Source of the DNA: a virus
DNA length: 24,604 nt
Strand: one strand, 5' to 3'
IMG/VR virus record: IMGVR_UViG_3300031659_000090
Span: 1 to 24,604 of that record
The notes beneath the pieces are model-generated. The model searched no databases. It saw only the letters and a list, made by a program, of their open reading frames with translations, and was not told the origin of the DNA. Made by a program: the position numbers and the translations under genes. This document shows positions 1 to 8,500 of the stretch, piece after piece (positions within the stretch are counted from its first letter, which is position 1; each line of letters begins with the position of its first letter).

Positions 1-2
1 AG

Positions 3-836
3 TTAGCCAACCCGCTGTCGGTACCGAGGTTCTTCGGTGCGTGGAGAGACATGGTGATGCACAAGGTTACACAGTTCACCTACAAGCCGAAAGATACCGC
101 CAAGGACACGGTACACCACGTACTGCAGCCTGCGATTAGGTTTACTAAAGAAGAGTGCCTTGACCTGCCAGATATGGTCTACACTAAACGCTTTGTCGAA
201 ATGACCGCACAGCAGAAGAAATACTACGACACACTACGAAAGCAGATGTTGATGCAGGTAGCTGGGGAATCCATAACCTCTGCGAACGCTGCGATCAACA
301 TGAACAAGCTACTGCAGATCAGCGCAGGGGCAGTGTATACTGACGACGGTGACTCCATAGAGTTCGACATCAGGAGCCGATATCAAGCACTCCGAGAGAC
401 CATTGACGAAAGCAGCCAGAAAATCCTCGTGTTCGTACCGTTCCGACACACTATCGACATGCTAACTAGGAAGCTCCGAGCTGACGGCATAACGTCAGAG
501 GTCATACGAGGAGACGTATCTGCGTCTAACCGCACAGATATATTCGAACGCTTCCAAAACAATCCCGACCCGAGAGTTCTAGTGATCCAACCACAGTCCG
601 CTGCACACGGCGTCACACTTACGGCGGCGAACACAATCGTATGGTGGGGTCCGACCCCCTCTCTGGAGACGTATCTACAAGCTAACGCACGTATTCACCG
701 TGCCGGACAGAAGCATAAATGCACGGTAATTCAGATCGCTGGCTCCGCTGCAGAGAAACGTATTTATAAGCTGCTGGATGACCGTAAAAACATACATTCA
801 GCTATAATAGATTTATACAAAGAAATGCTTGACTAA
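3..836 (+). CDS. SNF2-family DNA helicase, C-terminal part (5' end outside window)
   Basis: The reading frame is open to the left edge with no stop, so the gene starts before the window and about 277 C-terminal residues remain. ATG codons at 51 and 57 are internal. The visible part is the second RecA-like lobe of a superfamily 2 helicase. The stretch KILVFVPFRHTIDML resembles motif IV, and VLVIQPQSAAHGVTL followed by NTIVWWGP resembles motif V. ARIHRAGQ, encoded at 687-710, is the hallmark motif VI with the arginine finger of SNF2 proteins. The ATP-binding lobe (Walker A and DExH) would lie upstream and is not seen. Phage SNF2 proteins are ATP-driven DNA translocases placed in replication or recombination modules, which fits the genes that follow. 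Family assignment is firm; the exact role is not known. Confidence 0.93.
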   Translation, partial: LANPLSVPRFFGAWRDMVMHKVTQFTYKPKDTAKDTVHHVLQPAIRFTKEECLDLPDMVYTKRFVEMTAQQKKYYDTLRKQMLMQVAGESITSANAAINMNKLLQISAGAVYTDDGDSIEFDIRSRYQALRETIDESSQKILVFVPFRHTIDMLTRKLRADGITSEVIRGDVSASNRTDIFERFQNNPDPRVLVIQPQSAAHGVTLTAANTIVWWGPTPSLETYLQANARIHRAGQKHKCTVIQIAGSAAEKRIYKLLDDRKNIHSAIIDLYKEMLD

Positions 837-841
837 CCGAT

Positions 842-889
842 ATAAAGTACTGTACGACGGTGACACAACTATAAGGTACTATAAAACGG
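842..889. repeat. Imperfect 20-bp direct repeat upstream of replication operon
   Basis: TATAAAGTACTGTACGACGG at 841-860 and TATAAGGTACTATAAAACGG at 870-889 match at 16 of 20 positions, with start-to-start spacing of 29 bp. They fill most of the 62-bp gap between the helicase stop and the next start. The second copy ends at the GGAG ribosome site (888-891). Possible roles are a repeated operator, a phage-specific promoter pair, or binding sites for the HTH protein encoded just downstream. No well-spaced sigma-70 promoter is evident. Confidence 0.45.
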
Positions 890-898
890 AGAACTTAA

Positions 899-1288
899 AT
901 GAGCATTTCAGTCGATAAGCTGGTCAGTACGTACACTAAGATACGTGACAAGCGTGCGGAAGTAACCGCAAAATACAAAGAAGAAGAGGGCCAACTCCGC
1001 GAAAAGCAGGACAAGGTAAAGTTCGCTTTACTGCAATACTGCAAGGAGCATGAAGTCGATAGTGTTCGCACTGCATCGGGCCTCTTTTACCGTACTGTGA
1101 AGCAGCGTTACTGGACGAGCGACTGGGAATCCATGCACAAGTTTATCATGGAACATGATCTCCCTGAGTTCTTCGAGAAGCGTTTAAATCAAACGCATGT
1201 ACGTCAGTTCCTAGAAGAGAACCCTGACCAACTACCCGCAGGTCTTAATGTGGATTCTGAGTACGCAATTTCTGTGAGGAAGAAATGA
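899..1288 (+). CDS. Conserved-type phage protein, coiled-coil, possibly Gam/nuclease-inhibitor-like
   Basis: The 129-residue product begins seven bases after a GGAG ribosome site at 888-891. Residues about 5-45 are charged and helical (KIRDKRAEVTAKYKEEEGQ) and look like a coiled coil. They are followed by a compact part with RYWTSDWESMHKFIMEHD and a C-terminal region with VRQFLEENPDQLPAGL. From memory, this combination of N-terminal coiled coil, aromatic SDW segment and ENPDxLPxGL end occurs in small proteins beside phage replication genes, sometimes annotated as host-nuclease inhibitor (Gam-like). I cannot confirm that by search, so the function is unassigned. The stop overlaps the next start as ATGA (1285-1288), showing translational coupling to the HTH gene. 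Confidence 0.85.
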   Translation: MSISVDKLVSTYTKIRDKRAEVTAKYKEEEGQLREKQDKVKFALLQYCKEHEVDSVRTASGLFYRTVKQRYWTSDWESMHKFIMEHDLPEFFEKRLNQTHVRQFLEENPDQLPAGLNVDSEYAISVRKK

Positions 1289-1515
1289 CAGAAGTAGAGG
1301 CGAAATACGCCAACATGAATATGGTAGCGGAGTACTTTAACGTATCTTTGTCTACCATTCGAAAGTGGGTACATTCTGGGCATATCCCTACCAGTGCCTA
1401 CATCAATATCGGCGGAGTTTACCGGTTTCGGTTAGACGACGTTGAAGCAGCCTTGACTGATAAAACCAAAAAGGTGCAGACTCGTACCTCTAAAACAAAA
1501 AAAGATGGAGAATAA
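1285..1515 (+). CDS. Excisionase/MerR-like helix-turn-helix DNA-binding protein
   Basis: This is a 76-residue protein whose residues about 11-58 form a winged helix-turn-helix of the excisionase-like HTH_17 type. MVAEYFNVSLSTIRKWV supplies the two helices. The stretch from SGHIP to GGVYRFRLDDVEAAL corresponds to the wing and closing helix. The C terminus is a lysine/threonine-rich tail (TKKVQTRTSKTKKD) that could contact DNA non-specifically. The start overlaps the upstream stop in an ATGA, and a GGAG inside its 3' end (1507-1510) serves the next gene. No integrase or attachment site is visible, so a role in excision is not supported. Transcriptional regulation of this operon or architectural DNA binding during replication are alternatives; the repeat at 841-889 is a natural candidate target. 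Confidence 0.85.
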   Translation: MTEVEAKYANMNMVAEYFNVSLSTIRKWVHSGHIPTSAYINIGGVYRFRLDDVEAALTDKTKKVQTRTSKTKKDGE

Positions 1516-1517
1516 AA

Positions 1518-2396
1518 ATGTCAGATATGACACTATTTGAGGGTACAAATTCCCTCGTGAGCAGTGACCTGTTTAAGTCCCTACAAGAAGCCGATGACAA
1601 TCTTGCTGGCGGTAGCGGTGGCGGCGGTTCAAACCGTATTAGCCTTCGTGGTGGACGTTTCCGTCAAATGGTCGGCGGTGAACAGGTTAATGTTAAAACC
1701 GATGGCCTACTGAACGTGGTCATTATTAATGCAGCTAAGCTATCTCGTACATTCTACGAAGGTTCGTATGACGCGGATAACCCTTCCAAGCCAGCCTGCT
1801 GGTCTATTGATACGCAAGTATCCGCTCCCAAAGTACCAACGGAGACACGCCAATCGACCCGCTGCATGGACTGCCCACAAAATATAAAGGGTTCTGGGCA
1901 AGGCGAAAGCCGCGCATGCCGCTATAATCAGCGTATCGCTGTGATGTTAGAGGGTGAGTTTGATACAGTGTACCAAATGCAACTGCCAGCTACGTCTATC
2001 TTTGGTGAGGCCAAAGACGGTAAGATGGGAATGCAAGCGTACGTTAAGTATCTAAGGGCGCACAAGACGCCATCCATTGCTGTACTCACACAGATGTATT
2101 TTGACGAGAATAGCGCCACACCGAAACTGATGTTCAAGCCAGTCCGTCCGTTGACGGAAGAGGAACTACATCAAGCCGTGGCTATGAAAGATAGCGAAGA
2201 CGCTATCAAAGCAATTACGCTGACTGTATCCGAAACTGATAACGTGCAGGATAAGCGTGATGGTCCAGTTGCAGTAGACGAGATTGATATCGACGCTGTG
2301 CCTGAGCCGAAGAAGGTCGCCAAGAAGAAAGAGGTATCTGCTCCCTCTACCAACGAGGCCGATCTCGCTTCTATCGTGGACGACTGGGATGATTGA
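1518..2396 (+). CDS. Putative single-stranded DNA-binding protein with Cys cluster and acidic tail
   Basis: The 292-residue product follows the HTH gene by two bases, with GGAG at 1507-1510 as ribosome site. A glycine/serine linker (residues about 31-39) precedes a predicted beta-rich core. Four cysteines, C94, C116, C119 and C134 (C-x21-C-x2-C-x14-C), could hold a zinc ion. The C-terminal third is low-complexity: a Lys-rich stretch (PKKVAKKKE) and then an acidic end, SIVDDWDD. Acidic C-terminal tails are typical of phage and bacterial ssDNA-binding proteins such as T7 gp2.5, T4 gp32 and SSB, where they recruit partners. The location directly before the primase-helicase fits that role. This is inference from composition and context; no OB-fold motif could be proved by eye. 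A recombination mediator is an alternative. Confidence 0.6.
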   Translation: MSDMTLFEGTNSLVSSDLFKSLQEADDNLAGGSGGGGSNRISLRGGRFRQMVGGEQVNVKTDGLLNVVIINAAKLSRTFYEGSYDADNPSKPACWSIDTQVSAPKVPTETRQSTRCMDCPQNIKGSGQGESRACRYNQRIAVMLEGEFDTVYQMQLPATSIFGEAKDGKMGMQAYVKYLRAHKTPSIAVLTQMYFDENSATPKLMFKPVRPLTEEELHQAVAMKDSEDAIKAITLTVSETDNVQDKRDGPVAVDEIDIDAVPEPKKVAKKKEVSAPSTNEADLASIVDDWDD

Positions 2397-2429
2397 GGGG
2401 TCACTCACCTAGTCTAAACGATAGGTAGT

Positions 2430-2474
2430 CGTGGCGGGTTCATCACCCTTTTAGAACCCGCCACGTTATATTTT
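2430..2474 (+). terminator. Rho-independent terminator-like hairpin inside the replication operon
   Basis: CGTGGCGGGTTC (2430-2441) and GAACCCGCCACG (2454-2465) are exact reverse complements, giving a 12-bp GC-rich stem with a 12-base loop. It is followed by the T-rich run TTATATTTT (2466-2474). The GGAG of the primase gene begins at 2475, immediately after it. The structure would stop or attenuate transcription between the putative SSB and primase genes. Confidence 0.75.
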
Positions 2475-2486
2475 GGAGCAGCAACA

Positions 2487-5300
2487 ATGAACATACCAGA
2501 TTTTTTACGTAGCCTTCTCAGTGACTCCGGCCATTACTGCGTATTCGCGGCCAAGGATGACGTACTAATACAGAAGTTCTACGATACCCTTGAGGAAGTA
2601 GACCGCGCGACACGAAAGTTTGGCGCAGATGGCCTCAACACGTATTTTGCTTTGGGTACCTACAACGAGGTAGGCAGTCGTAAGGCTATAAACGTCCGCG
2701 AGATGAAGTCTCTATTCCTTGATTTGGATTGCGGACCACTCAAAGAGTACCCGTCACAACAAGCTGCGGTAAACGCACTGCGTGAATTCTGTAAGAAACT
2801 CGACCTACCCAGACCGTTTATGATAAACAGTGGTAATGGGGTGCACGTGTATTGGCCTCTTACCGAAGCAGTTTCGGCGGAGCGGTGGGTGGTAGAGGCC
2901 CAGCGGCTAAAGCAAGCGTGTGTTGATAATGGCCTTCGCGCTGACCCTGTAGTCACTGCAAACCTCGCGCAAATCCTCCGCGTGCCGGGTTCATACAATC
3001 AAAAACAAGACCCGCCCCTGCCCGTAGAGTTTCTTGGTTTGGAGATACCGGAGCCTGTGGTACTGGAGGATTTTACATCCAAGCTGGGTGTCCTAGCGAA
3101 GCCAGTTATCAAGATTGATCTGGGTACCGACGCGCTTTACGAAGCCTACGCCGAAAACTCTGAGAACATCTTCAAGACTATTATGAAGAAGACTGTTGAG
3201 GGTCGTGGGTGTGAGCAGTTAAAGTATATCGCGATGAACCAGTCAGAGGTTAGCGAACCTTTATGGAGGGCTGGGCTGTCGATTGCTAAGTTCTGCAGTG
3301 ATGGGGACATAGCCGCGACTAAGATATCCAACAAACACCCCGCATATAACGAAGAAGATATGCGCAAGAAGATGGGTGAGATTAAAGGTCCGTACACCTG
3401 CGCACGTTTTGACGAGTTGAACGAAGGCACGTGCCGAGACTGCCCACTGTGGGGTGAGATCAAATCCCCTATCGTACTGGGCAAACGTATTCGGCAGTCT
3501 GAGGGCGATGTGGTGGTGTCTGCACCGATCCTCAAAGGCGGTATGAAGAAGTCCGAAGATTTTGAGATACCAGAGTACCCCAAGCCATATTTTCGTGGTG
3601 CGGCTGGTGGGGTGTTCCTGCGTAGTAGCAATGCTGACGGGGACATCGACGAAGACCTGATCTACCACCACGACATCTACATTACGAGAAGACTACACGA
3701 CTTCGAACTGGGCGAGACGTTAGTGTTTCGCCTACATTTACCACAAGACGGTGTACGCCAGTTTAACGTACCCCTTACGAGTATAACTTCACGTGAGGAG
3801 TTCCGTAAGTGCATGGCGAAAGAAGGCGTAACCGCATTCGGGAAAGGAATGGATAAGTTAATGGCATATACGACAAAGTGGGTAGACGAACTGCAACGTA
3901 CCACCATTGCAGATGAAGCACACCGCCAATTCGGCTGGACCGGTGACGATATGGGGTCTTTCGTGCTGGGCGACAAGCTAGTCACGGCGGCAGACGTAGA
4001 TTTTAATCCGCCTTCGTCTACAACAGCAGGGCTGATAGATGCGTTCGAGCCGAAAGGTACGCGCGAGAAGAACCTTGATCTGCTTAATTTTTATAACAAA
4101 CCGGGGTACGAGTTGCACCAATACGTTGTCGGCGTCGGTTTTGGCTCGCCGCTGATGGCAGTCACAGGACTCAACAGTATGTCTATACACCTATATGGTG
4201 GTTCGGGTGTTGGTAAAACAACGGCACAAATGGCAGCTATTGGTATCTGGGGTAGCCCCGAGGAACTGATGAACAGCAAAGAGGATACGCACAACGCTCG
4301 TATGTTGAGGGGTGAGGTGATGCACAATATCCCGCTGGTGTCTGATGAGATGACGAACGTAAACGGCGAACAGATGTCTGACTACACCTATCAAGTATCC
4401 AGCGGGCGGCAGAAAAACCGCATGTCCGCTAATGGCAATACCGAACGCGCTCGGGGTAAGCCTTGGCAACTACTTGCTCTGAGTTCGGGTAACACGAGCG
4501 CGTGGGAAATCTTGGGTCGGTATAAGGCAACGCCGAAAGCAGAGATGCTGCGGATGTTTGAGCTAAACGTGAAGATGATGAACTTTACCAAAGGCGACAA
4601 TACTGCCACTGCCCACCTCATAGAAGACTTTAAGTCGAACTACGGGCATATCGGCATTGAGTACATCCAGTGGGTCATCAACAACAAAGACGAAGTGCGT
4701 AAGATCGTAGACTCTGTGCGTATACGCCTAGACAAGTCCGCAGGTCTTGGGCCGGAGCATCGGTTCTGGACGAACGGTAACGCCGCGATTATCGCTGGTT
4801 TGATGATCGCTAAAAAGTTGGACCTCGTAAACTACGATGTAGCCTCAGTGTATAGATGGATTGTGGGTGAGTTGATATCTCGTCGTAACTACGTCAAAGA
4901 CGCAGGGGCATCCGTCACTGAAACACTGAACAACTACTTGTCAGAAAACTACAACAACATGCTCAAGATCGAAAGCACTGAGGACTTGCGTGGTAAGAAT
5001 GACAATGGGCTAGACCAACTTGTTCCAGTCGGTGCGACTCCCCGCAATACTTTGGTTGCACGCTACGAGCCAGATACCAAGTTGTTGTTCCTGCGCCTCA
5101 AGCCATTCCGAGAGTGGTGTATTGACCAGCAAATAAACTACCAAGGCGTAGTGGATGACTTGAAAGAAAAGCTAGGAGCCAAGCGCGTTAAGAAGCGCCT
5201 GACTAAAGGCACGGACTTTAACCTTCCACCTGACTGGGTGCTAGAGATGAAGTTTACAGAGATGGAGCATGATAATGGACCAGAAGGTACTAAAGGTTGA
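2487..5300 (+). CDS. Primase-helicase fusion: AEP primase, DUF927 and P-loop ATPase
   Basis: This 937-residue protein probably synthesises primers and unwinds DNA at the phage fork. The N-terminal archaeo-eukaryotic primase part carries FLDLDCG, with acidic metal ligands D79 and D81, then NSGNGVHVYW with H120, then RVPGSYNQK, the order seen in RepB/AEP primases. A cysteine cluster (C305, C316, C319) near residues 300-320 could bind zinc. A DUF927-type region spans roughly 365-540. The C-terminal ATPase has Walker A GGSGVGKT (571-578, K577) and Walker B PLVSDE (D620, E621). GGAG at 2475-2478 lies eight bases before the ATG. The 3' end overlaps the next small gene. All catalytic motifs are intact. 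No separate replicative helicase or primase is seen, consistent with one protein doing both jobs. Confidence 0.92.
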   Translation: MNIPDFLRSLLSDSGHYCVFAAKDDVLIQKFYDTLEEVDRATRKFGADGLNTYFALGTYNEVGSRKAINVREMKSLFLDLDCGPLKEYPSQQAAVNALREFCKKLDLPRPFMINSGNGVHVYWPLTEAVSAERWVVEAQRLKQACVDNGLRADPVVTANLAQILRVPGSYNQKQDPPLPVEFLGLEIPEPVVLEDFTSKLGVLAKPVIKIDLGTDALYEAYAENSENIFKTIMKKTVEGRGCEQLKYIAMNQSEVSEPLWRAGLSIAKFCSDGDIAATKISNKHPAYNEEDMRKKMGEIKGPYTCARFDELNEGTCRDCPLWGEIKSPIVLGKRIRQSEGDVVVSAPILKGGMKKSEDFEIPEYPKPYFRGAAGGVFLRSSNADGDIDEDLIYHHDIYITRRLHDFELGETLVFRLHLPQDGVRQFNVPLTSITSREEFRKCMAKEGVTAFGKGMDKLMAYTTKWVDELQRTTIADEAHRQFGWTGDDMGSFVLGDKLVTAADVDFNPPSSTTAGLIDAFEPKGTREKNLDLLNFYNKPGYELHQYVVGVGFGSPLMAVTGLNSMSIHLYGGSGVGKTTAQMAAIGIWGSPEELMNSKEDTHNARMLRGEVMHNIPLVSDEMTNVNGEQMSDYTYQVSSGRQKNRMSANGNTERARGKPWQLLALSSGNTSAWEILGRYKATPKAEMLRMFELNVKMMNFTKGDNTATAHLIEDFKSNYGHIGIEYIQWVINNKDEVRKIVDSVRIRLDKSAGLGPEHRFWTNGNAAIIAGLMIAKKLDLVNYDVASVYRWIVGELISRRNYVKDAGASVTETLNNYLSENYNNMLKIESTEDLRGKNDNGLDQLVPVGATPRNTLVARYEPDTKLLFLRLKPFREWCIDQQINYQGVVDDLKEKLGAKRVKKRLTKGTDFNLPPDWVLEMKFTEMEHDNGPEGTKG

Positions 5301-5502
5301 TGACCTAAACCCTGACGGGTTGCGGGTAACGGTAGCATGGGAGGATATGGGTGTTACGGCATCTGTATTCATCCCGTGTGTCAACACCGAGAAGGCTAAA
5401 GAACAACTGCAGAAGCTCGCAAAACGTAAAAAATGGGAGTTCGATACCCAAGCGTGCGTGGAAAGTGGTAAATTAGGTTTACGAGCATGGCGTACTGTGT
5501 AA
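5275..5502 (+). CDS. Small uncharacterised phage protein, last gene of the replication operon
   Basis: The product is 75 residues from the ATG at 5275. An in-frame ATG at 5269 is only one base from the GGAG at 5264-5267, whereas the 5275 ATG lies seven bases away, so I prefer 5275. The gene overlaps the 3' end of the primase gene by 26 bases, suggesting coupling. The sequence has alternating beta-like segments (LRVTVAWEDM, TASVFIPCV), then a basic helix (EQLQKLAKRKKWEF), and ends in GLRAWRTV. There is no signal peptide or membrane segment. I do not recognise the family. The basic helix and position behind a primase make nucleic-acid binding possible, but that is a guess. A terminator follows at 5564-5590. 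Confidence 0.7.
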   Translation: MDQKVLKVDDLNPDGLRVTVAWEDMGVTASVFIPCVNTEKAKEQLQKLAKRKKWEFDTQACVESGKLGLRAWRTV

Positions 5503-5563
5503 CAGTGCAGGCACGACATTACTGCTCATAATGTTGTTCTCTGTACTTTAAAAGTACTTACTG

Positions 5564-5590
5564 GCCCCCACTTCACGTGGGGGCTTTTTT
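5564..5590 (+). terminator. Rho-independent terminator between convergent operons
   Basis: GCCCCCAC (5564-5571) and GTGGGGGC (5577-5584) form a perfect 8-bp stem with loop TTCAC, followed by six T residues (5585-5590). It ends the plus-strand operon. The minus-strand gene stops at 5592, directly abutting it. In the minus direction the stem is not followed by an immediate T run, so it looks one-directional. The 60 bases before it hold only a short palindrome-like GTACTTT/AAAGTAC pair at 5543-5557. Confidence 0.88.
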
Positions 5591-5591
5591 A

Positions 5592-8500
5592 CTATTGGTT
5601 AAACTCGTCCCGTATCTTATCCATAAAGGGCGTGTGCATTACGCCGCCCCGTGATTTGCCCGAGTTAGTAACGAAAGCCTTGTAAGAACTTTCCCGGGTT
5701 GCGTTTGTAATCCTACGGTCTTCGGCACCTTTGGGTAGACTTACGTTAAATTCGTCCATCATCGCACGTATCTTACGCATCTCTGATCTATCCCCTACCA
5801 TCTGTGCCATGTTGTGACGTTTGTTTAGCTTAGAGCGTCTTTCTTCTACAGTCTTTTTACGGCGCATAACATTCCGATTGTACTCAAGCTCACGGACATA
5901 TGCTTCTGGCGCGAACCCACTTGCCTGCATTAGGGCATTGTACAAGCTGATGTCTTCTGTGACTGGATCACCTCGACGTGTGGTTGCGCCTTCGTTGTAG
6001 AACCTAAACCCCTTGGATATGTTCCGTAAGAACGCGGGCATCACTGTTTCGCTACCGCGTCGGATGGCATCACTGTTGCTCGTTTTAAGACCATCTATAA
6101 CTTCTGCACCGCCGCGAAGGGCGTTGTTAGTCAAGCCTACCAAAGGACCACCTAGCTGTTCCACGAAGGTAAAGATAGGGCTTTGGTCTTTCTCGATAAA
6201 CGGTGGGCGATATAGCAGGCTGTTGAGTGATATACGACTAGCAACGTCGATACCAAGAACTTCATTGGCTAGACCCCCGTATATACCTTCTCCAATATAT
6301 TTGCGTAGTGCGGATTCGAAATCGTCCTCGTCGTCATCAGCGAACATGTTGTATATGGCACCCAAAGCACCCATCAGCGGCATACCACCAGCACCTGCCA
6401 TAACACCCGTGCTAATTAAGAAGTTCCGGAGTCCAAGCCGCGCTATCTTACGCTCGGCTACAATTTGTTGCGCTTGCTCTTGGGTTACACCCTGCTCCTG
6501 CATGATGGTCTGGATGTTTGTCGAGCCAATAGAGTCGATACCCAACTTATACATCATGTAGTATTTGGCGATGGCGAACCGTTTGAACAAGAAGGCTACG
6601 TTACCAATACCACTTTGTGCCCATACCGGACGCCCCGCAGCTGCAGTCGAACCAAGCGTAAACTCGGTCGTGTCAATAGCTTTCTGCGCCGCGTCTTTGT
6701 ACTGTTGGTCGGTAAGCTGTCTGCCCCCAACCTGCAGTTTTTTAACTTCTAGCATGTACGCCGCAGTTAGAGTTGTTTCTCTGTTGAAGCGTTCTGAGTG
6801 GTGAAACATAGCACTGCTCCACTTGTTAATACCCTCTAAAGGAGCATCACGACCTACTTCAAGACTTTCCTGTGTCATAGACTGGTTGGCTTGACCTTGG
6901 TCACTAGCCATATCAATCAAGATGTCAGCCCGAACCGCCTGCATTTCTGGAGGCAGTTGGTCCGGCGTATAGTTAAAAATAGCCTTACCGATTACGCCCA
7001 TTTTTACTTCTTGCTCTATAGGTACACCGTCTGGACCAGATACCATGATACCCCGTGTTTTTGGGGCGTTCGCCATTAGTTTAATAGCGGCGCGGTATGC
7101 AGCGGCGGTTTCTACTACCCCGTACTCTGCGGAAATAATCGGCATAGCACTCATAGCCACATCGAAGAACGTGATAGCCGCCGACGAAAAGTTTAAACCC
7201 ATGGTCAGGTTAAAGCCGACACCGTTAGCTACCTGCGACCAACGAGGGACGTTAGGTTTCTGAGCGAACGCTGCGATCTGGTCTAACTTCCGTGCAATTT
7301 CCGCAGTCTCAGGGTTGCTTAGGTAGCCTCCATCTTTCAACTGAATACGGAACTTCTCGATCTCCGCTGCCGATTGTATCTGCACAATCTGGCGGTTCAG
7401 GTCACGGCCCTTCCCCTTCATCATAGTTATAGCATCGAACTCGGTGTCACCTATTTTGGTAGGTGTCATGTCCCCAATATAACCGCGTACGTTTTTACGT
7501 CTGCGGAACCCCTGCATGAGCGAACGCTCGGGCATAGCATCGAGGGCTAGGTCTACAACGCCTTGGACAGCCGCCTCATACGCTTTGTTGTCTAGATTAC
7601 CGTTTTTATCCCGAAAATTATTCTTGGAAAACTCCATCTGCTTTAAGATGTCGTACACAAACGAAGAGCTAGGGACAGCGTTGAAGTTCATCGGCTGATC
7701 TGCACGAGTATACTCCGGCTGAGTCCCCGCTACACTTACGCCTTTCGCGAGTTCAAACGCTCTATTCAGCGATCTGCGGTTCTCGTAGTATTCCACTATT
7801 ACGTCAGGTTGGCCTTTTTCGTTTAAGGCTGTGTACTGCAAGCGGTGCTTACCCTTACGCATCAATGGGAAGTAAGGACGGATAATACCACTTTCCTTCA
7901 TAAGAATATCGGACAACTTCTCAAAAGCCGAGGCACGGGTAGCAGGGTCACTAATAGTAGCCTCTAAACGAGTACGTAGCGCAGGTAAAATTTCGTCATA
8001 CGTATCTTGGAAAAAGTTACGCATCTGACGGTAGAACGCCTGACCCTGCGTTCCCATGCTGACATACTGCTCGCGTAAGGCGTCATAGACTTCCAAATCC
8101 TGCGGATTAGGGTCTTTCATGTTTTTTGCCTTGGTAGTTTTAGCTGCATCTACCTTAGCGTTAAAATTTTGCACCCAAGCAGTCCGCGCCTGTTCAGTCG
8201 AAAACTCTTTTACCACAGATTTCTTGGTAACTAAGTCGTGATACGCGGTCTTGTAGGAGCTATAGAACCCGCGAAGAAGTGAGGGGTCTACTTTCAGTGC
8301 GGTAGACTTAGGGATAATATTGTTAAGTATTTTTACCGCTGCTTTGTTATCAGCCTTCCGTGCCCACGCTGCGTAATTACCAACCATGGCATCCAGTGCA
8401 TCAGTGCGTTTACGCATAGCGCCGCTCATCTTGCGGATCATAATGTTTAACTGCGGAGCAAACGGAATCTTTTTCTTCGCAACATCTGCAAGGATGCGGG

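Noticed and set aside
860-885. Possible sigma-70 promoter (GTGACA and TATAAA)
   Set aside because: The spacing between the two boxes is 14 bases, too short for a normal promoter; the repeat structure explains the region better.
1285-1515. Excisionase, implying a temperate phage
   Set aside because: The HTH fold matches, but no integrase, repressor or attachment site is visible, so lysogeny cannot be inferred.
3146-3671. Two overlapping minus-strand frames opposite the primase-helicase
   Set aside because: They are antisense to conserved catalytic coding sequence, give no recognisable motif and overlap each other.
5543-5557. Palindrome GTACTTT-A-AAAGTAC upstream of the convergent terminator
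   Set aside because: The one-base spacer makes a poor hairpin and the sequence is simple AT-rich DNA; it may be an operator but nothing else supports it.
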